Shown here piece after piece: positions 9,622 to 18,643 of a DNA stretch of 64,000 nt. A program made the position numbers and the translations under genes. Position 1 is the first letter of the stretch. Each line of letters starts with the position of its first letter. The notes beneath the pieces are model-generated. The model was not told the DNA's origin, searched no databases, and worked only from the letters and a program-made list of their open reading frames with translations. The DNA is from Vibrio tubiashii ATCC 19109 (GTDB lineage Bacteria > Pseudomonadota > Gammaproteobacteria > Enterobacterales > Vibrionaceae), in contig NZ_CP009354.1 in NCBI RefSeq assembly GCF_000772105.1, forward strand, positions 2,418,001 through 2,482,000. Direction: 5' to 3'.

Positions 9622-9650
9622 GAAACCCGGCTATTTAGCTGGGTTTTCCT
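9622..9650 (+). terminator. Terminator of the tRNA cluster
   Basis: Hairpin arms AAACCCGGCT and AGCTGGGTTT (one G-T pair) followed by TTCCTTT, just after the last tRNA-Leu. Confidence 0.85.
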
Positions 9651-9789
9651 TTATCTGCAACATACTCACCGCTACATTTCAGACCTATTCCTGATAGATG
9701 ATCAGATATTTATTCTGGTTGGTATCACCACTATTCTGCTAACCGCCATTACGTATCCTACACAACGCGTTTTGAACAACTGCAAGCAT

Positions 9790-9816
9790 AAAAAATCCAG
9801 CCGAAGCTGGATTTTA
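9790..9816 (-). terminator. Terminator of the distal flagellin
   Basis: Hairpin arms AAAATCCAGC and GCTGGATTTT around a four-base loop, with a T-rich run on the minus strand, 40 bases past the flagellin stop. Confidence 0.85.
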
Positions 9817-9855
9817 ATTAAGTCATGACTTTTGTTGTGCTAAGAGACTAACTCT

Positions 9856-10989
9856 TTAGCCTAAAAGCCCCAACGCTGAGTTGGGCGCTTGCTTTGCTTG
9901 TGCAAGAACAGAACTTGATGCTTGCGATAGGATCTGAGACTTAGTAAGTGCCGTTGTCTCTTTCGCAAAGTCTGTATCCTTGATACGGCTCTTAGACGCG
10001 TTCACGTTTTCGTTGATGTTGTCTAAGTTGTTAATCGCATGGTTGAAACGGTTTTGGAATGCACCAAGCTCAGCACGGTGGCTATCAACAAACTTAAGTG
10101 CTGAGTCGACAATCGCGACGGCTTGTTGCGAACCACCAACAGTTGTCACATCCATCGTGTCGACTGTAACTGCTTGCGCTGCACCAATACTTAGCTCACC
10201 AGCAAGTGCGCCACCAAAAGTCGCAACACCTTCAACTCGGTTGTTATCCGTGAACAACTGTAGCTTACCATCTTCGTCAACAGATGCTGTAACTAGGTCT
10301 GTTTGACCGTTGATGTAAGTGGCTAGCTCTTCGATATCATCACCTTCTTTGGCATTAATGGTAACGTTTTGAGCTTGGCCGAACTTGTCAGTAAGTGCAA
10401 TCGTTAGATCATTTGAACCGGCCGTCACCCCCCAATCTTTATCTTGACCATTAGCCGCTACGTAGGTGTTACCACCCATCATAGTGTTATCACTACGCAT
10501 GTTGTTCATGGTTAGCATTACTGCCTCACCATTATCCGCACCAATCTGGAATGATTTGGTAGCAAATGTACCGTTCAGTAGCTTGTTACCACCAAATGAA
10601 GTGGTTTCAGCAATACGATTTAGCTCATCGTTTAGAGCCGTTACTTCCTCTTGGATAGCAACACGCTCAGACTTAGAGTTAGAACCGTTAGCAGATTGAA
10701 GTGACAAGTCACGCATACGTTGCAGAATGTTAGTCGTTTCGTTCATCGCACCTTCAGCGGTTTGTGCCATCGAAATACCATCATTCGCGTTACGTACTGC
10801 GACATCTAAGCCACGGCTTTGCACATTCAAACGGTTAGAGATCTGAAGACCTGCCGCATCGTCTTTTGCGCTGTTAATCTTAAAGCCAGATGAAAGTCTT
10901 TCCATCGACGTTTGTTGGGCAGTAGTCGCACTGTTTAAATAACGTTGTGCTGTCATTGCCGAAACGTTTGTATTTACATTAACCGCCAT
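9856..10989 (-). CDS. Polar flagellin (flgL-distal copy)
   Basis: This is a structural subunit of the polar flagellar filament, 377 residues, the usual Vibrio flagellin size. The N-terminal D0/D1 region ([32 protein letters not shown]) and the C-terminal helix (ending [13 protein letters not shown] residues) are canonical; the middle carries the short variable domain. I chose the ATG at 10989, with TAGGAGA upstream, giving [10 protein letters not shown]; an in-frame TTG extension to 11067 runs through a leader hairpin and is rejected. It is a paralogue of the next flagellin. I found no clear sigma-54 or sigma-28 promoter facing it. Which numbered fla gene it corresponds to cannot be settled here. 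Confidence 0.95.
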   Translation of the reverse strand: MAVNVNTNVSAMTAQRYLNSATTAQQTSMERLSSGFKINSAKDDAAGLQISNRLNVQSRGLDVAVRNANDGISMAQTAEGAMNETTNILQRMRDLSLQSANGSNSKSERVAIQEEVTALNDELNRIAETTSFGGNKLLNGTFATKSFQIGADNGEAVMLTMNNMRSDNTMMGGNTYVAANGQDKDWGVTAGSNDLTIALTDKFGQAQNVTINAKEGDDIEELATYINGQTDLVTASVDEDGKLQLFTDNNRVEGVATFGGALAGELSIGAAQAVTVDTMDVTTVGGSQQAVAIVDSALKFVDSHRAELGAFQNRFNHAINNLDNINENVNASKSRIKDTDFAKETTALTKSQILSQASSSVLAQAKQAPNSALGLLG

Positions 10990-11029
10990 AGTGGTTTCTC
11001 CTATTGATTTCCGTACACCGGAGGTAAAG

Positions 11030-11052
11030 GGTTTCCGACGTCTCGGTAAACC
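11030..11052 (-). promoter_or_regulatory. Leader hairpin of the distal flagellin mRNA
   Basis: GGTTT and AAACC with inner CCGA/TCGG arms can form a hairpin in the 5' leader, ending about 40 bases before the ATG. Its function is unknown; leader stability control is an inference. Confidence 0.4.
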
Positions 11053-11184
11053 AATTAGTTCTCTCAAAGTAACCTTATTAACGACGTTAAATTGATTATC
11101 TTTAGAGCTAAATTGGCAAATATTTTAAAAACCTAACGATTAGAAGGAGATATTGACACAACCGACAGATATGAAATCAATTGC

Positions 11185-11211
11185 TAAAGATTTTTTGATT
11201 TCAGCCGATAA
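11185..11211 (+). promoter_or_regulatory. Orphan sigma-28 (FliA) promoter
   Basis: TAAA (11185-11188), exactly 15 bases, then GCCGATAA (11204-11211) is a full sigma-28 consensus. It points along the plus strand, away from the distal flagellin and antisense to the 3' side of the proximal one. No gene follows on that strand, so an antisense or small RNA is the likeliest product. Confidence 0.6.
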
Positions 11212-11271
11212 TGCGCGACTTTGAAATAGATGGGAGTAAGAAAAAGGAGGTAGAGTTTTCTTTAGGCAAAA

Positions 11272-11308
11272 GAAAAGCCCCTTTCCTTTGAGAGAACCGG
11301 GGCTATTT
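11272..11308 (-). terminator. Terminator of the flgL-proximal flagellin
   Basis: Hairpin arms AGCCCC and GGGGCT around an A/T-rich loop, followed on the minus strand by TTTTCTTTT. It also forms a weaker stop for any plus-strand transcript from the orphan sigma-28 promoter. Confidence 0.7.
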
Positions 11309-11487
11309 GGTAGCCAATGCCAATATGGAGATCGAGAGAAATGATCACAGCCTGGCTGCCGTGCTACATAAGTGACTCCAGTTATGGAGCAGGTGTGAGA
11401 GAGAGCTCCATTACCTGATCACCTATGTTTGCCGTCAAAATCACACAGACCCTACGTCTAGGTTATTGTCAGTGTAAAATTTGACTA
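11309..11487 (-). other. Long structured region after flagellin stop
   Basis: About 180 non-coding bases lie between the flagellin stop and its terminator. Short inverted repeats are visible (CTCCA/TGGAG; CAGGT/ACCTG). I see no gene. It could be a stabilising 3' UTR or the body of a small RNA. Confidence 0.35.
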
Positions 11488-12633
11488 TTACTGCAATAGT
11501 GACATTGCAGAGTTAGGCAACTGTTTTGCTTGAGCAAGTATTGATGTACCCGCTTGTTGCAGAATTTGTGCTTTGGTCATCGCCGTCGTCTCTTTCGCGA
11601 AGTCTGTATCGCGGATTCGACTGTTCGATGCTTCAACGTTTTCTTGGATGTTAGCTAAGTTGTTGATACTGTGGCTCAGACGGTTTTGTTTCGCACCTAA
11701 GTCCGCACGTTGTGAATCCACATACTTAAGAGCCGCATCAATAATGCCGACCGCATTTTGCGCACCACCTACTGAGCGAACATCAATGTTCTGTACTGAG
11801 GTTTGAACACCCGGCCCGCCACTTAGACCAAGTTCCCCTGCAAGACCACCTGAAATATTCAAGTTACCCTGAAGGTTTGGTTCCGCGGCAAAGATTTGCA
11901 GTCTACCGTCTTGGTCTACAGATGCTTTTAGTTTGTCTGTTTGACCATTGATGTAGGTTGCTAGCTCTTCAATATCATCACCCTCTTTGGCAATAACATC
12001 TAACGTCACAGCTTCACCATCTTTAGTTGTAAACTCAAACTTCAGATCTTTAGCCGTTGGAGGAACTCCCCAGTCTTTATCTTTTGCCTGCTCAGGCGCA
12101 GAAATAAAAGACTGACCACCCATACGGAAATCATCCGCACGGATACTAGTCAAGCCCATAATAATGGCCTCACCAGAACTTGCGCCGATTTGGAATGATG
12201 CTTCACCAAATGAACCATTTAGTAGCTTCCGGCCACCAAATGACGTTGTTTCTGCGATTCGGTTAAGCTCATCTTGCAGAGCAGAGACTTCTTCATGCAA
12301 TGCTTGGCGCTCAGATGCCGAGTTAGTACCGTTAGCCGATTGCAGTGACAAGTCACGAATACGTTGAAGAATCGAAGTCGACTCATTCATCGCACCTTCC
12401 GCTGTTTGAGCGATCGAGATGCCGTCATTTGCATTGCGCATCGCCACATCTAAACCACGAGACTGAGCAGTCAATCGGTTCGAAATTTGTAGGCCCGCCG
12501 CATCATCTTTCGCACTGTTAATTCTTTGACCTGAAGATAGACGTTCCATGGAGGTATTTAACTCTCCAGTCGCCTTATTCAGGTAACGCTGAGCGGTCAT
12601 CGCCGACACGTTAGTATTTACTGTAATGGTCAT
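11488..12633 (-). CDS. Polar flagellin (flgL-proximal, sigma-54 type)
   Basis: Filament subunit of 381 residues with conserved flagellin ends ([16 protein letters not shown] at the start, [17 protein letters not shown] near the end). The variable middle differs from its neighbour, but both share a [16 protein letters not shown] block. The start at 12633 follows TAGGAGAG; an upstream in-frame extension is rejected. Its position just after flgKL and a sigma-54-like promoter upstream match V. cholerae flaA, the sigma-54-dependent core flagellin, so this is the better candidate for the essential filament subunit. That assignment is inferred from context. Confidence 0.95.
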   Translation of the reverse strand: MTITVNTNVSAMTAQRYLNKATGELNTSMERLSSGQRINSAKDDAAGLQISNRLTAQSRGLDVAMRNANDGISIAQTAEGAMNESTSILQRIRDLSLQSANGTNSASERQALHEEVSALQDELNRIAETTSFGGRKLLNGSFGEASFQIGASSGEAIIMGLTSIRADDFRMGGQSFISAPEQAKDKDWGVPPTAKDLKFEFTTKDGEAVTLDVIAKEGDDIEELATYINGQTDKLKASVDQDGRLQIFAAEPNLQGNLNISGGLAGELGLSGGPGVQTSVQNIDVRSVGGAQNAVGIIDAALKYVDSQRADLGAKQNRLSHSINNLANIQENVEASNSRIRDTDFAKETTAMTKAQILQQAGTSILAQAKQLPNSAMSLLQ

Positions 12634-12652
12634 ACTTTGCTCTCCTATTGAG

Positions 12653-12670
12653 TTCGCAAGTGCTTGCGAA
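12653..12670 (-). promoter_or_regulatory. Leader hairpin of proximal flagellin mRNA
   Basis: TTCGCAAG and CTTGCGAA, eight bases each around a two-base centre, form a perfect inverted repeat in the leader about 20 bases before the start codon. Confidence 0.5.
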
Positions 12671-12772
12671 GCGGCCAGCTTTGTCTCATTTGGAAGCACT
12701 GACCGTAAATGACTTGCTAAGTAGATCTATTGCCTACTTAAAACTAATTTGTTTAACTCTGCCCTAACTCAA

Positions 12773-12788
12773 TTCAAGTTATGTGCCA
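12773..12788 (-). promoter_or_regulatory. Sigma-54 promoter of proximal flagellin
   Basis: On the minus strand TGGCAC, five bases, TTGAA gives GG-N10-GA, one mismatch from the sigma-54 core GG-N10-GC. It lies about 140 bases upstream of the start codon. Confidence 0.6.
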
Positions 12789-12887
12789 GTTTTAAAATGG
12801 TTACTAAATAAATTAATTTCCTTATATTTATTAGTAACTTAAAAGGTAAGTTTATAATTTGCTCGCATTGAACAAATATCACCCACT

Positions 12888-12912
12888 TAAAGCGGCAAAC
12901 TCATTGCCGCCC
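12888..12912 (-). terminator. Terminator after flgKL
   Basis: Hairpin arms GCGGCAA and TTGCCGC with a five-base loop, about 90 bases past the flgL stop. Downstream T content is modest. The rest of the 12634-13003 gap holds only the flagellin promoter and leader. Confidence 0.65.
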
Positions 12913-13003
12913 TTTTGCCACTAGATTGCCACTACTACTGTGGTCGTTTTTCCAATAGCTGTTTCTATCTCGCACTTACGGCATAGCACATAAGGCTTTG
13001 AGC

Positions 13004-14197
13004 TTAGATGTAATTAAATAGTGTTAGGTCTTTGGTTTTACCAAATGCCTGTTGAGATGCCTGAAGCGCACGCGAGTTCTCATTGAACTCAATGATCGCT
13101 TCAGCATAATCAAGATCTTCAAAATTACTTTTGGATTTGGCCAATGTCATATTGAAGTCATCATGCTGCTCTTCTTGAATGTCTAGCGTACTTAATCGAG
13201 CACCCACATCTGTACGTGCCTTGTTCAAGTGAATAAAAGCAGAGTGAAATTCTTCCACAACTCGGTGTAACTGGGCGGTGTTGGATGTGTCAGACACAGA
13301 ACCTTGCGACAATGCCATCGCATCTTGAAAGGTTTCAAAAATGCTATATGTGCGTTTGGGCTCTAAAGTAATTTGATCACCTTTAGTAATTTGCCCTTTA
13401 ACCTGAATAGACACATCTTCGAACTTAATACCCACGGCAGGGTCGAAGGTATCGGCTTTTACCACTGCACCATCACGCTCAAGTTGATAACCGTATTTTC
13501 CATCGGGCATATCAACAAACGTCACCTTATAAGTAGAGGTGTCATCTGGGTTGATGTTGTTCGCGCGCTCGAGTAAAAGCTCTGAAGTCTCATTTAGATT
13601 GTATTTAGGCTCGAAATCACCAAACGGGTTATCAATCTCCATAAACAATTTGCTGCCTGGATCGTTAATTGGCATTTCTAAACTGTTAGAGATTTTCATC
13701 TTGCGTTGATAATCATCGCCGGCATACACCACATCACCATCTTTATCACGAAAGAAAGGCTGATTCTTTGGCTTAGTTCCAGCAAAAATATAGTTCCCAG
13801 ACTCATCCTGAACGTTTACCAAATTCAAGAAGTTATCCGCGATTTCCTGCAATTCACGACGTTTAGCGAAACGGTCTTCCGGTGATAGTGAACCATTGAT
13901 CATTTCCATTACGGTTCGTTTTGCTTCATCAGCATAATCTTCCGCATTAGAGATAATGACTTCATGATGCTCTAGGCGATTACGGGAAAGGGTAATTGCA
14001 TCAGTAAACTGACGCAGTTGCTCTTTCTGCTGACCAATGTTCTGTATGTAATGCGTTGCGAGTGGATCGTCACTCGCTTTCATTAATTTTTTACCCGATG
14101 CTAATTGCGCTTGGTTGTGATGCACTTTTGCTTCCGAGCGACGTAAGTCGTTCTGCACCGACTGATAATTATGGAAGCTAGAAATACGATTCATCAT
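13004..14197 (-). CDS. flgL: Hook-filament junction protein FlgL (HAP3)
   Basis: FlgL forms the second junction ring between hook and filament, exported by the flagellar type III system. The 397-residue product begins MNRISSFHNYQSVQNDLRRSEAKVHHNQAQLASG-like sequence (flagellin-type N-terminal helix) and ends in a flagellin-like C-terminal helix. It is ten bases downstream of flgK, so the two form a flgKL operon. Two adjacent ATG codons are possible starts; the first, five bases after AGGAGG, is used here. Flagellin genes follow after a terminator. Confidence 0.94.
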   Translation of the reverse strand: MMNRISSFHNYQSVQNDLRRSEAKVHHNQAQLASGKKLMKASDDPLATHYIQNIGQQKEQLRQFTDAITLSRNRLEHHEVIISNAEDYADEAKRTVMEMINGSLSPEDRFAKRRELQEIADNFLNLVNVQDESGNYIFAGTKPKNQPFFRDKDGDVVYAGDDYQRKMKISNSLEMPINDPGSKLFMEIDNPFGDFEPKYNLNETSELLLERANNINPDDTSTYKVTFVDMPDGKYGYQLERDGAVVKADTFDPAVGIKFEDVSIQVKGQITKGDQITLEPKRTYSIFETFQDAMALSQGSVSDTSNTAQLHRVVEEFHSAFIHLNKARTDVGARLSTLDIQEEQHDDFNMTLAKSKSNFEDLDYAEAIIEFNENSRALQASQQAFGKTKDLTLFNYI

Positions 14198-14207
14198 TTA
14201 TGCCTCC

Positions 14208-16082
14208 TTATCTCAGCGCAAGAATGGTATTAAAAGTGTCGTTAGCCGCCTGCATGATGCGCGACGACGCCATATAAGCTTGCTGAAACTTCATCATGTT
14301 GGCCGCTTCTTCATCCAAGTTAACACCTGAAATCGATGCAACTCTTTCTTGGGCGGCTTCTTTCTCCAAACGAGAAACATCGGTTAAGCGCGAAGCCGTA
14401 GACATTTGAAGACCGACATCGGTATTGAGGTTGTGGTAAATGTCGAGAATGGTCGACTCACCATCATTAAGCTTTTTATCCGTTTGGATGTTTTGCATTT
14501 TTAGTAGGTTGCCGTTGTCACCTTCAGAGGGGACAAGGTTTGCCGTAAACTTATCATTCGGCAGAGCGCCTCCAGTAAGCTCAAATGAGGTACCCTGGAC
14601 TGTTACAGCACCACTAGGTGGATAAGCTTGTGGTTGAAGTAAAATATTCCCTTTAGTATCCGTTACAGCAAACTGCTGACCATCAGGTGAAATAATCACT
14701 TCAAACTCTCGTAAATCACCTGCTTTAGCAATGCTAAATTCCGCACTACCTTGAGCAAAGGTTGTAGAGGCTTCATAACTTTGCGCGGCAATATCACTAG
14801 GATCATTGGTCGCCATTTGCATCTGAGCAGCACCGCTTCGAGTAGGGCGAATAAGTACTCTTTCACCGGCCTCTAAACCGTTGCGAATATCAATTCTCAA
14901 ACCATCTAAAGCGATAGCATTATCGACAACCGGAACAATAAACTGCTCTCCTGATGGACGAGTGACATAATAGTCCCCCCCCACATATTGCAAAGAGTAT
15001 TGCCCGCCAATGAGCTGACTGGTGTCTTCGATATAAACCGCCAAGTCCGCTTTTGAGTTAGAGGACGTGACAACACGGGACTCTGCAATAAAATCGGAGT
15101 TCACATCAGTGAACATCAACCCACCAATGTTTCCGCGTAAATCTAGACCTTGGGACTGTAAGCTATTGACTTCATAAGAGAAGGAAGTTGCAAGCTTACC
15201 AAGCTCATCCATTAACTGAGGAATCTTCTCGTCACGCATTGTTAGCATGGCACCGATTTTTCCATCAATATCTTTGGTGGTGATCGCTTTGATGCCCTTA
15301 CCTTCAATCATGGCTAAGCGACGTTGATGAACATCTGGATAGCCATCAATCATTTTTAGTTCACTGGCTTCGGTACCAGACACCAAGGTATGCCCGTTAC
15401 CAATATGAACATTAAAACCTTCTGCGTTTTTGCGCGGTGTTACGGTAACTTTGGTGTACTCAGAGAGTTCAGCGATAAGCTTCTCATGCGTATCCATCAA
15501 GTCATTATGCGGACCAGGCGTACGCATCATAAGGCGATGTAAATCTCTGATCTCTAATGCAAGCTGGTTTACACGCTCGATACCCAAATCAAGCTTCTTG
15601 TTAGTCACATCCGACTGACGACGAACAGTTTCATGGAAGTCATTTAGGTTCTGAGTAATCAAGTTTGCTTTTTCAAGCACAACTTTACGCGCACCCACAT
15701 CATTCGGGCTATCAGCCAATGACTTCACGGCATCAAACCACTCGTTGAGGTTTTCTGGAATTTTTTTCGAAGCAACCGACGACAACATATTGGAAAGCAT
15801 TTCCAAATTAGCTTCGTCATCGACTTTATGGGCGTAATTGGTGGTGGAAACATTCAGTTCATTAACGGCAAACTGATCCCACGAGCGGCGAACTTTTTCC
15901 ACATGAACGCCCATACCATAGGTTTCCCCGCCATATTGGCGTGGCATATTTGTGCCTTGTATCACCGACTGACGGCTATAACCCTCTGTATTCACATTAG
16001 AGATGTTATGACCGGTGGTGTTTAGTTGTCTCTGAGCTGTGAGAACGCTTTGCGAACCAAGATTCAGAAGATCAGACGACAT
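14208..16082 (-). CDS. flgK: Hook-filament junction protein FlgK (HAP1)
   Basis: FlgK forms the first junction ring on the hook tip. The 624-residue protein has the axial-protein N-terminus (SDLLNLGSQSVLTAQRQLNTTGHNISNVNTEGYSRQ) and a C-terminal ANMMKFQQAYMASSRIMQ-type helix, with a large surface domain between. The length fits Vibrio FlgK. It is the first gene of flgKL and has its own sigma-54 promoter, which directly abuts an octanucleotide repeat array. Confidence 0.95.
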   Translation of the reverse strand: MSSDLLNLGSQSVLTAQRQLNTTGHNISNVNTEGYSRQSVIQGTNMPRQYGGETYGMGVHVEKVRRSWDQFAVNELNVSTTNYAHKVDDEANLEMLSNMLSSVASKKIPENLNEWFDAVKSLADSPNDVGARKVVLEKANLITQNLNDFHETVRRQSDVTNKKLDLGIERVNQLALEIRDLHRLMMRTPGPHNDLMDTHEKLIAELSEYTKVTVTPRKNAEGFNVHIGNGHTLVSGTEASELKMIDGYPDVHQRRLAMIEGKGIKAITTKDIDGKIGAMLTMRDEKIPQLMDELGKLATSFSYEVNSLQSQGLDLRGNIGGLMFTDVNSDFIAESRVVTSSNSKADLAVYIEDTSQLIGGQYSLQYVGGDYYVTRPSGEQFIVPVVDNAIALDGLRIDIRNGLEAGERVLIRPTRSGAAQMQMATNDPSDIAAQSYEASTTFAQGSAEFSIAKAGDLREFEVIISPDGQQFAVTDTKGNILLQPQAYPPSGAVTVQGTSFELTGGALPNDKFTANLVPSEGDNGNLLKMQNIQTDKKLNDGESTILDIYHNLNTDVGLQMSTASRLTDVSRLEKEAAQERVASISGVNLDEEAANMMKFQQAYMASSRIMQAANDTFNTILALR

Positions 16083-16138
16083 ATTGCCCCCAAGAAACCT
16101 TTTAAAATCAGCGTTAACTGAACATCTGACTTAGATTT

Positions 16139-16154
16139 TGCAATATGTATGCCA
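16139..16154 (-). promoter_or_regulatory. Sigma-54 promoter of flgKL
   Basis: On the minus strand TGGCATA-CATA-TTGCA gives an exact GG-N10-GC core, ending 57 bases before the flgK start. Its upstream edge is two bases from the octanucleotide array. Confidence 0.78.
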
Positions 16155-16156
16155 AA

Positions 16157-16291
16157 CTGGAGAGCTGGAGAGCTGGAGAGCTGGAGAGCTGGAGAGCTGG
16201 AGAGCTGGAGAGCTGGAGAGCTGGAGAGCTGGAGAGCTGGAGAGCTGGAGAGCTGGAGAGCTGGAGAGCTGGAGAGCTGGAGAGCTGGAGA
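16157..16291. repeat. Octanucleotide tandem repeat, ~17 copies
   Basis: The unit CTGGAGAG repeats without interruption for 135 bases, about 16.9 copies. It is in intergenic DNA between flgJ and the flgK promoter. Perfect short-unit arrays of this kind change copy number by slipped-strand mispairing. All frames stay open through it, which creates false open frames on both strands. Confidence 0.97.
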
Positions 16292-16345
16292 AATTTTTGA
16301 GGGTCGGCAATTAGTGTCAACCCTTTTATTTCAACAGGTTAATTT

Positions 16346-16448
16346 GTCATCCTCAAGAGTGAGGCACGAACGAGTTGGGGATCTCGAAAAGCAGGTAGAA
16401 AACCTGTAGAGATTCACTACTACTTCCTTCGTCAGTCTAGGAAATGAC
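16346..16448. repeat. Palindromic intergenic repeat
   Basis: About 103 bases starting GTCATCCTC and ending GAAATGAC, with internal inverted parts (GGGATCTC against GAGATTC; CAGGT against ACCTG). The organisation resembles dispersed intergenic palindromic or MITE-like repeats known in vibrios. Only one copy is in the window, so dispersal is inferred. Confidence 0.5.
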
Positions 16449-16501
16449 GGAAAACTAGAAAATTTAAACTGCTTTGTTTGTGCTCGCCAATCTAGTTTTC
16501 C
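16449..16501. repeat. Inverted repeat beside flgJ
   Basis: GGAAAACTAGA at 16449-16459 and TCTAGTTTTCC at 16491-16501 are perfect 11-base inverted repeats. They may be part of the same repetitive element as the preceding palindrome. No gene is seen between flgK and flgJ. Confidence 0.5.
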
Positions 16502-16565
16502 AGCAGCGAAGCGATCCACAGGGCGAAGCCCGTTCCAGCATCTCAGGACGAAGTCCACCCCTTCC

Positions 16566-17474
16566 TTACATCTGATCAATACGCGCTTTTACGCTAAGAA
16601 CTTTATCTGCGTATCTAGGATCGGTTGCATAGCCTGCTTGATGGATACCACGAATAAAGTCTTCGTTGTTGCCGCCATGACGTAAAGCTGTGGTATAGCG
16701 AGGGTTTTCATTAAGAAAACGTACGTAGTCGTTAAAACTCTCTTCATAGTTAGCATACGAGCGGAAAGCTGCGTTCTCTTTAACCGGTACGCCTTGATGA
16801 TACTCTAAAGTTTGCGTAGAGACTTTATCACCTGACCAGCTTCGATCTGCCTTAATATTGAATAGGTTATTACTGCTGCCACGAGAGTTATTAACTACTT
16901 TCTGCCCCCAACCCGTTTCTAACGCAGCCTGCGCTAATAGAAGCGATGAGTCGATGCCAAGCGCTCTTGCCGCTTTTTCAGCATAAGGCTTCATTGAAGT
17001 CACGAAAGTTTCCGGCGACTCAAAGCGAGAAGGTTGCGACTGTGAAGGTAATTCAACGCTGGTTGCATCAGCGCGTTCATGGCGAATACGGTCAATTTTC
17101 TCCATAACAGCTTCAAAATCTTCATTGCGCGCTTTGGCACTCTGATTTTCAACGCTGCCTGTAGAAAGTTGAGCGACAATCATATCGGCTAAGCCAAGTG
17201 AGCCAGAAGCGCTTAGCTCACTGGACATCTGCTCGTCCATCATTTGTCGATAAAACTGCTGGTTTTGACTGTCCATCAAACCAGACTCAAAAGTCGAGTT
17301 GGCATCACGCATGGATTTGAACAGCATCGAGGTAAAAATCGCTTCAAATTGCTTTGCTGCCGCGGTTAGCGCTGCTTTTTCACTACCTTCGTCACCTTCC
17401 ACTGCTTGCTTACGTAATTTATCTAAACCTGCAATATCGTGAATAAAGCCGATGTCATTGCCATTGTTAATCAT
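16566..17474 (-). CDS. flgJ: Flagellar rod-capping peptidoglycan hydrolase FlgJ
   Basis: FlgJ assembles the rod and opens the peptidoglycan for it. The N-terminal half carries the rod-binding region (AAKQFEAIFTSMLFKSMRDAN). The C-terminal half (from about residue 150) is a glucosaminidase domain with AQAALETGWGQ containing the catalytic glutamate, and NLFNIKADRSW. At 302 residues it is the dual-domain form. It is the last gene of the flgFGHIJ run, ten bases after flgI. Confidence 0.95.
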   Translation of the reverse strand: MINNGNDIGFIHDIAGLDKLRKQAVEGDEGSEKAALTAAAKQFEAIFTSMLFKSMRDANSTFESGLMDSQNQQFYRQMMDEQMSSELSASGSLGLADMIVAQLSTGSVENQSAKARNEDFEAVMEKIDRIRHERADATSVELPSQSQPSRFESPETFVTSMKPYAEKAARALGIDSSLLLAQAALETGWGQKVVNNSRGSSNNLFNIKADRSWSGDKVSTQTLEYHQGVPVKENAAFRSYANYEESFNDYVRFLNENPRYTTALRHGGNNEDFIRGIHQAGYATDPRYADKVLSVKARIDQM

Positions 17475-17484
17475 GCTCTACTCC

Positions 17485-18576
17485 TTAGATAACGATCAGT
17501 TGACCTTCAATCGCCCCTGCTTGCTTAAGCGCTTGCAGAATTGCCATTAAGTCCGAAGGTGCTGCACCAACTTCATTCACCGCTCGAACCAGATCATCCA
17601 ATGTCAGACCCGGCTCAAACTTAAACATTTTACCTTGCTCTTCCGTTACCTCGATATCCGTATCTGGCACGACAACAGTCTCTCCGCCACCAAACGCGTT
17701 AGGCTGACTAACATTGAGGTTTTCTTTAATCGCCACTGTCATGCCGCCATGGGTGACCGCCGCAGGCTTCAAACGCACATGCTTACCCACCACTATCGTA
17801 CCAGTGCGTGAGTTGACAATGATTTTTGCCGAGCCTTCGGCAGGATTAAATTCGATATTTTCAATCGCAGATAAGAAAGCCACGCGTTGAGTAATGTCAC
17901 GCGGTGCACGAACCTTCACAGACGTCGCATCAACCGCAGATGCCATTTGAGGACCAAGGAAATTGTTTACCGCATCAGCCATGCGCTGCGCAGTGGTAAA
18001 ATCAGATTCAAGCAGGTTAAACGTGATGTAGTCACCACGGCTAAACGGAGTGGGTATCTCACGCTCAACCATAGCGCCATTAGAAATCATGCCCGCTGTC
18101 GGGTTATTGCCGACAATTTTTGAGCCGTCCGCCCCTGTTGCACTAAAACCACTAACGACAAGGTTGCCCTGTGCTACGGCATAGATTTGCCCATCGAGAC
18201 CTTTTAGCATTGTTTGCATTAGCGTCCCGCCTCGTAGGCTTTTAGCCGAACCTATCGAAGACACGGTCACATCAATGGTTTGACCTTGCTTTGAAAAGGC
18301 AGGCAGCTCAGCAGTTACAATCACGGCAGCAACGTTCTTGCTTTTTGGCTTTGTGCCCGGTGGCATTTGAATGCCAAAGTTTTGCAACATTGCATTAAAG
18401 CTTTGATCGGTAAAAGGTGTTGATTCTCCAGTACCAGGTAAACCTGTGACCAAACCATAGCCAACCAATTGGTTACTACGCACACCAGCGACTTGCGAAA
18501 CATCTTTGATACGCGCGGCCTGAACTGACGTCGCGACAAACATCATACTGGTTAAAAAGAGAAACAACTTTTTCAT
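17485..18576 (-). CDS. flgI: Flagellar P-ring protein FlgI
   Basis: FlgI forms the periplasmic P ring around the rod, chaperoned by FlgA (also encoded here). It has a Sec signal peptide ([19 protein letters not shown]) followed by [34 protein letters not shown] conserved sequence. I prefer the second ATG (18576), seven bases after AAGGG, giving 363 residues; an ATG two codons earlier sits too close to the ribosome site. The gene belongs to the flgFGHIJ transcription unit. Confidence 0.95.
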   Translation of the reverse strand: MKKLFLFLTSMMFVATSVQAARIKDVSQVAGVRSNQLVGYGLVTGLPGTGESTPFTDQSFNAMLQNFGIQMPPGTKPKSKNVAAVIVTAELPAFSKQGQTIDVTVSSIGSAKSLRGGTLMQTMLKGLDGQIYAVAQGNLVVSGFSATGADGSKIVGNNPTAGMISNGAMVEREIPTPFSRGDYITFNLLESDFTTAQRMADAVNNFLGPQMASAVDATSVKVRAPRDITQRVAFLSAIENIEFNPAEGSAKIIVNSRTGTIVVGKHVRLKPAAVTHGGMTVAIKENLNVSQPNAFGGGETVVVPDTDIEVTEEQGKMFKFEPGLTLDDLVRAVNEVGAAPSDLMAILQALKQAGAIEGQLIVI

Positions 18577-18643
18577 GATCATACCCTTGCTCTAATCTCT
18601 ATGCCCACTTTACACGCTGCCAAAAAAGCGGCATCAGATGGAT

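Noticed and set aside
9583..9828. 81-codon frame after the last tRNA
   Set aside because: It starts inside tRNA-Leu and crosses the cluster terminator; no coding signal.
11096..11127. Sigma-28 promoter for the distal flagellin
   Set aside because: TTATC is present on the plus strand but the rest of the -10 and the -35 spacing do not fit.
16114..16409. Open frames on both strands through the octanucleotide array (repeating LQLSSSPA on minus, ESWRAGEL on plus)
   Set aside because: An 8-base repeat without stop codons keeps all frames open. There is no ribosome site or family signal, so these are artefacts of the repeat.
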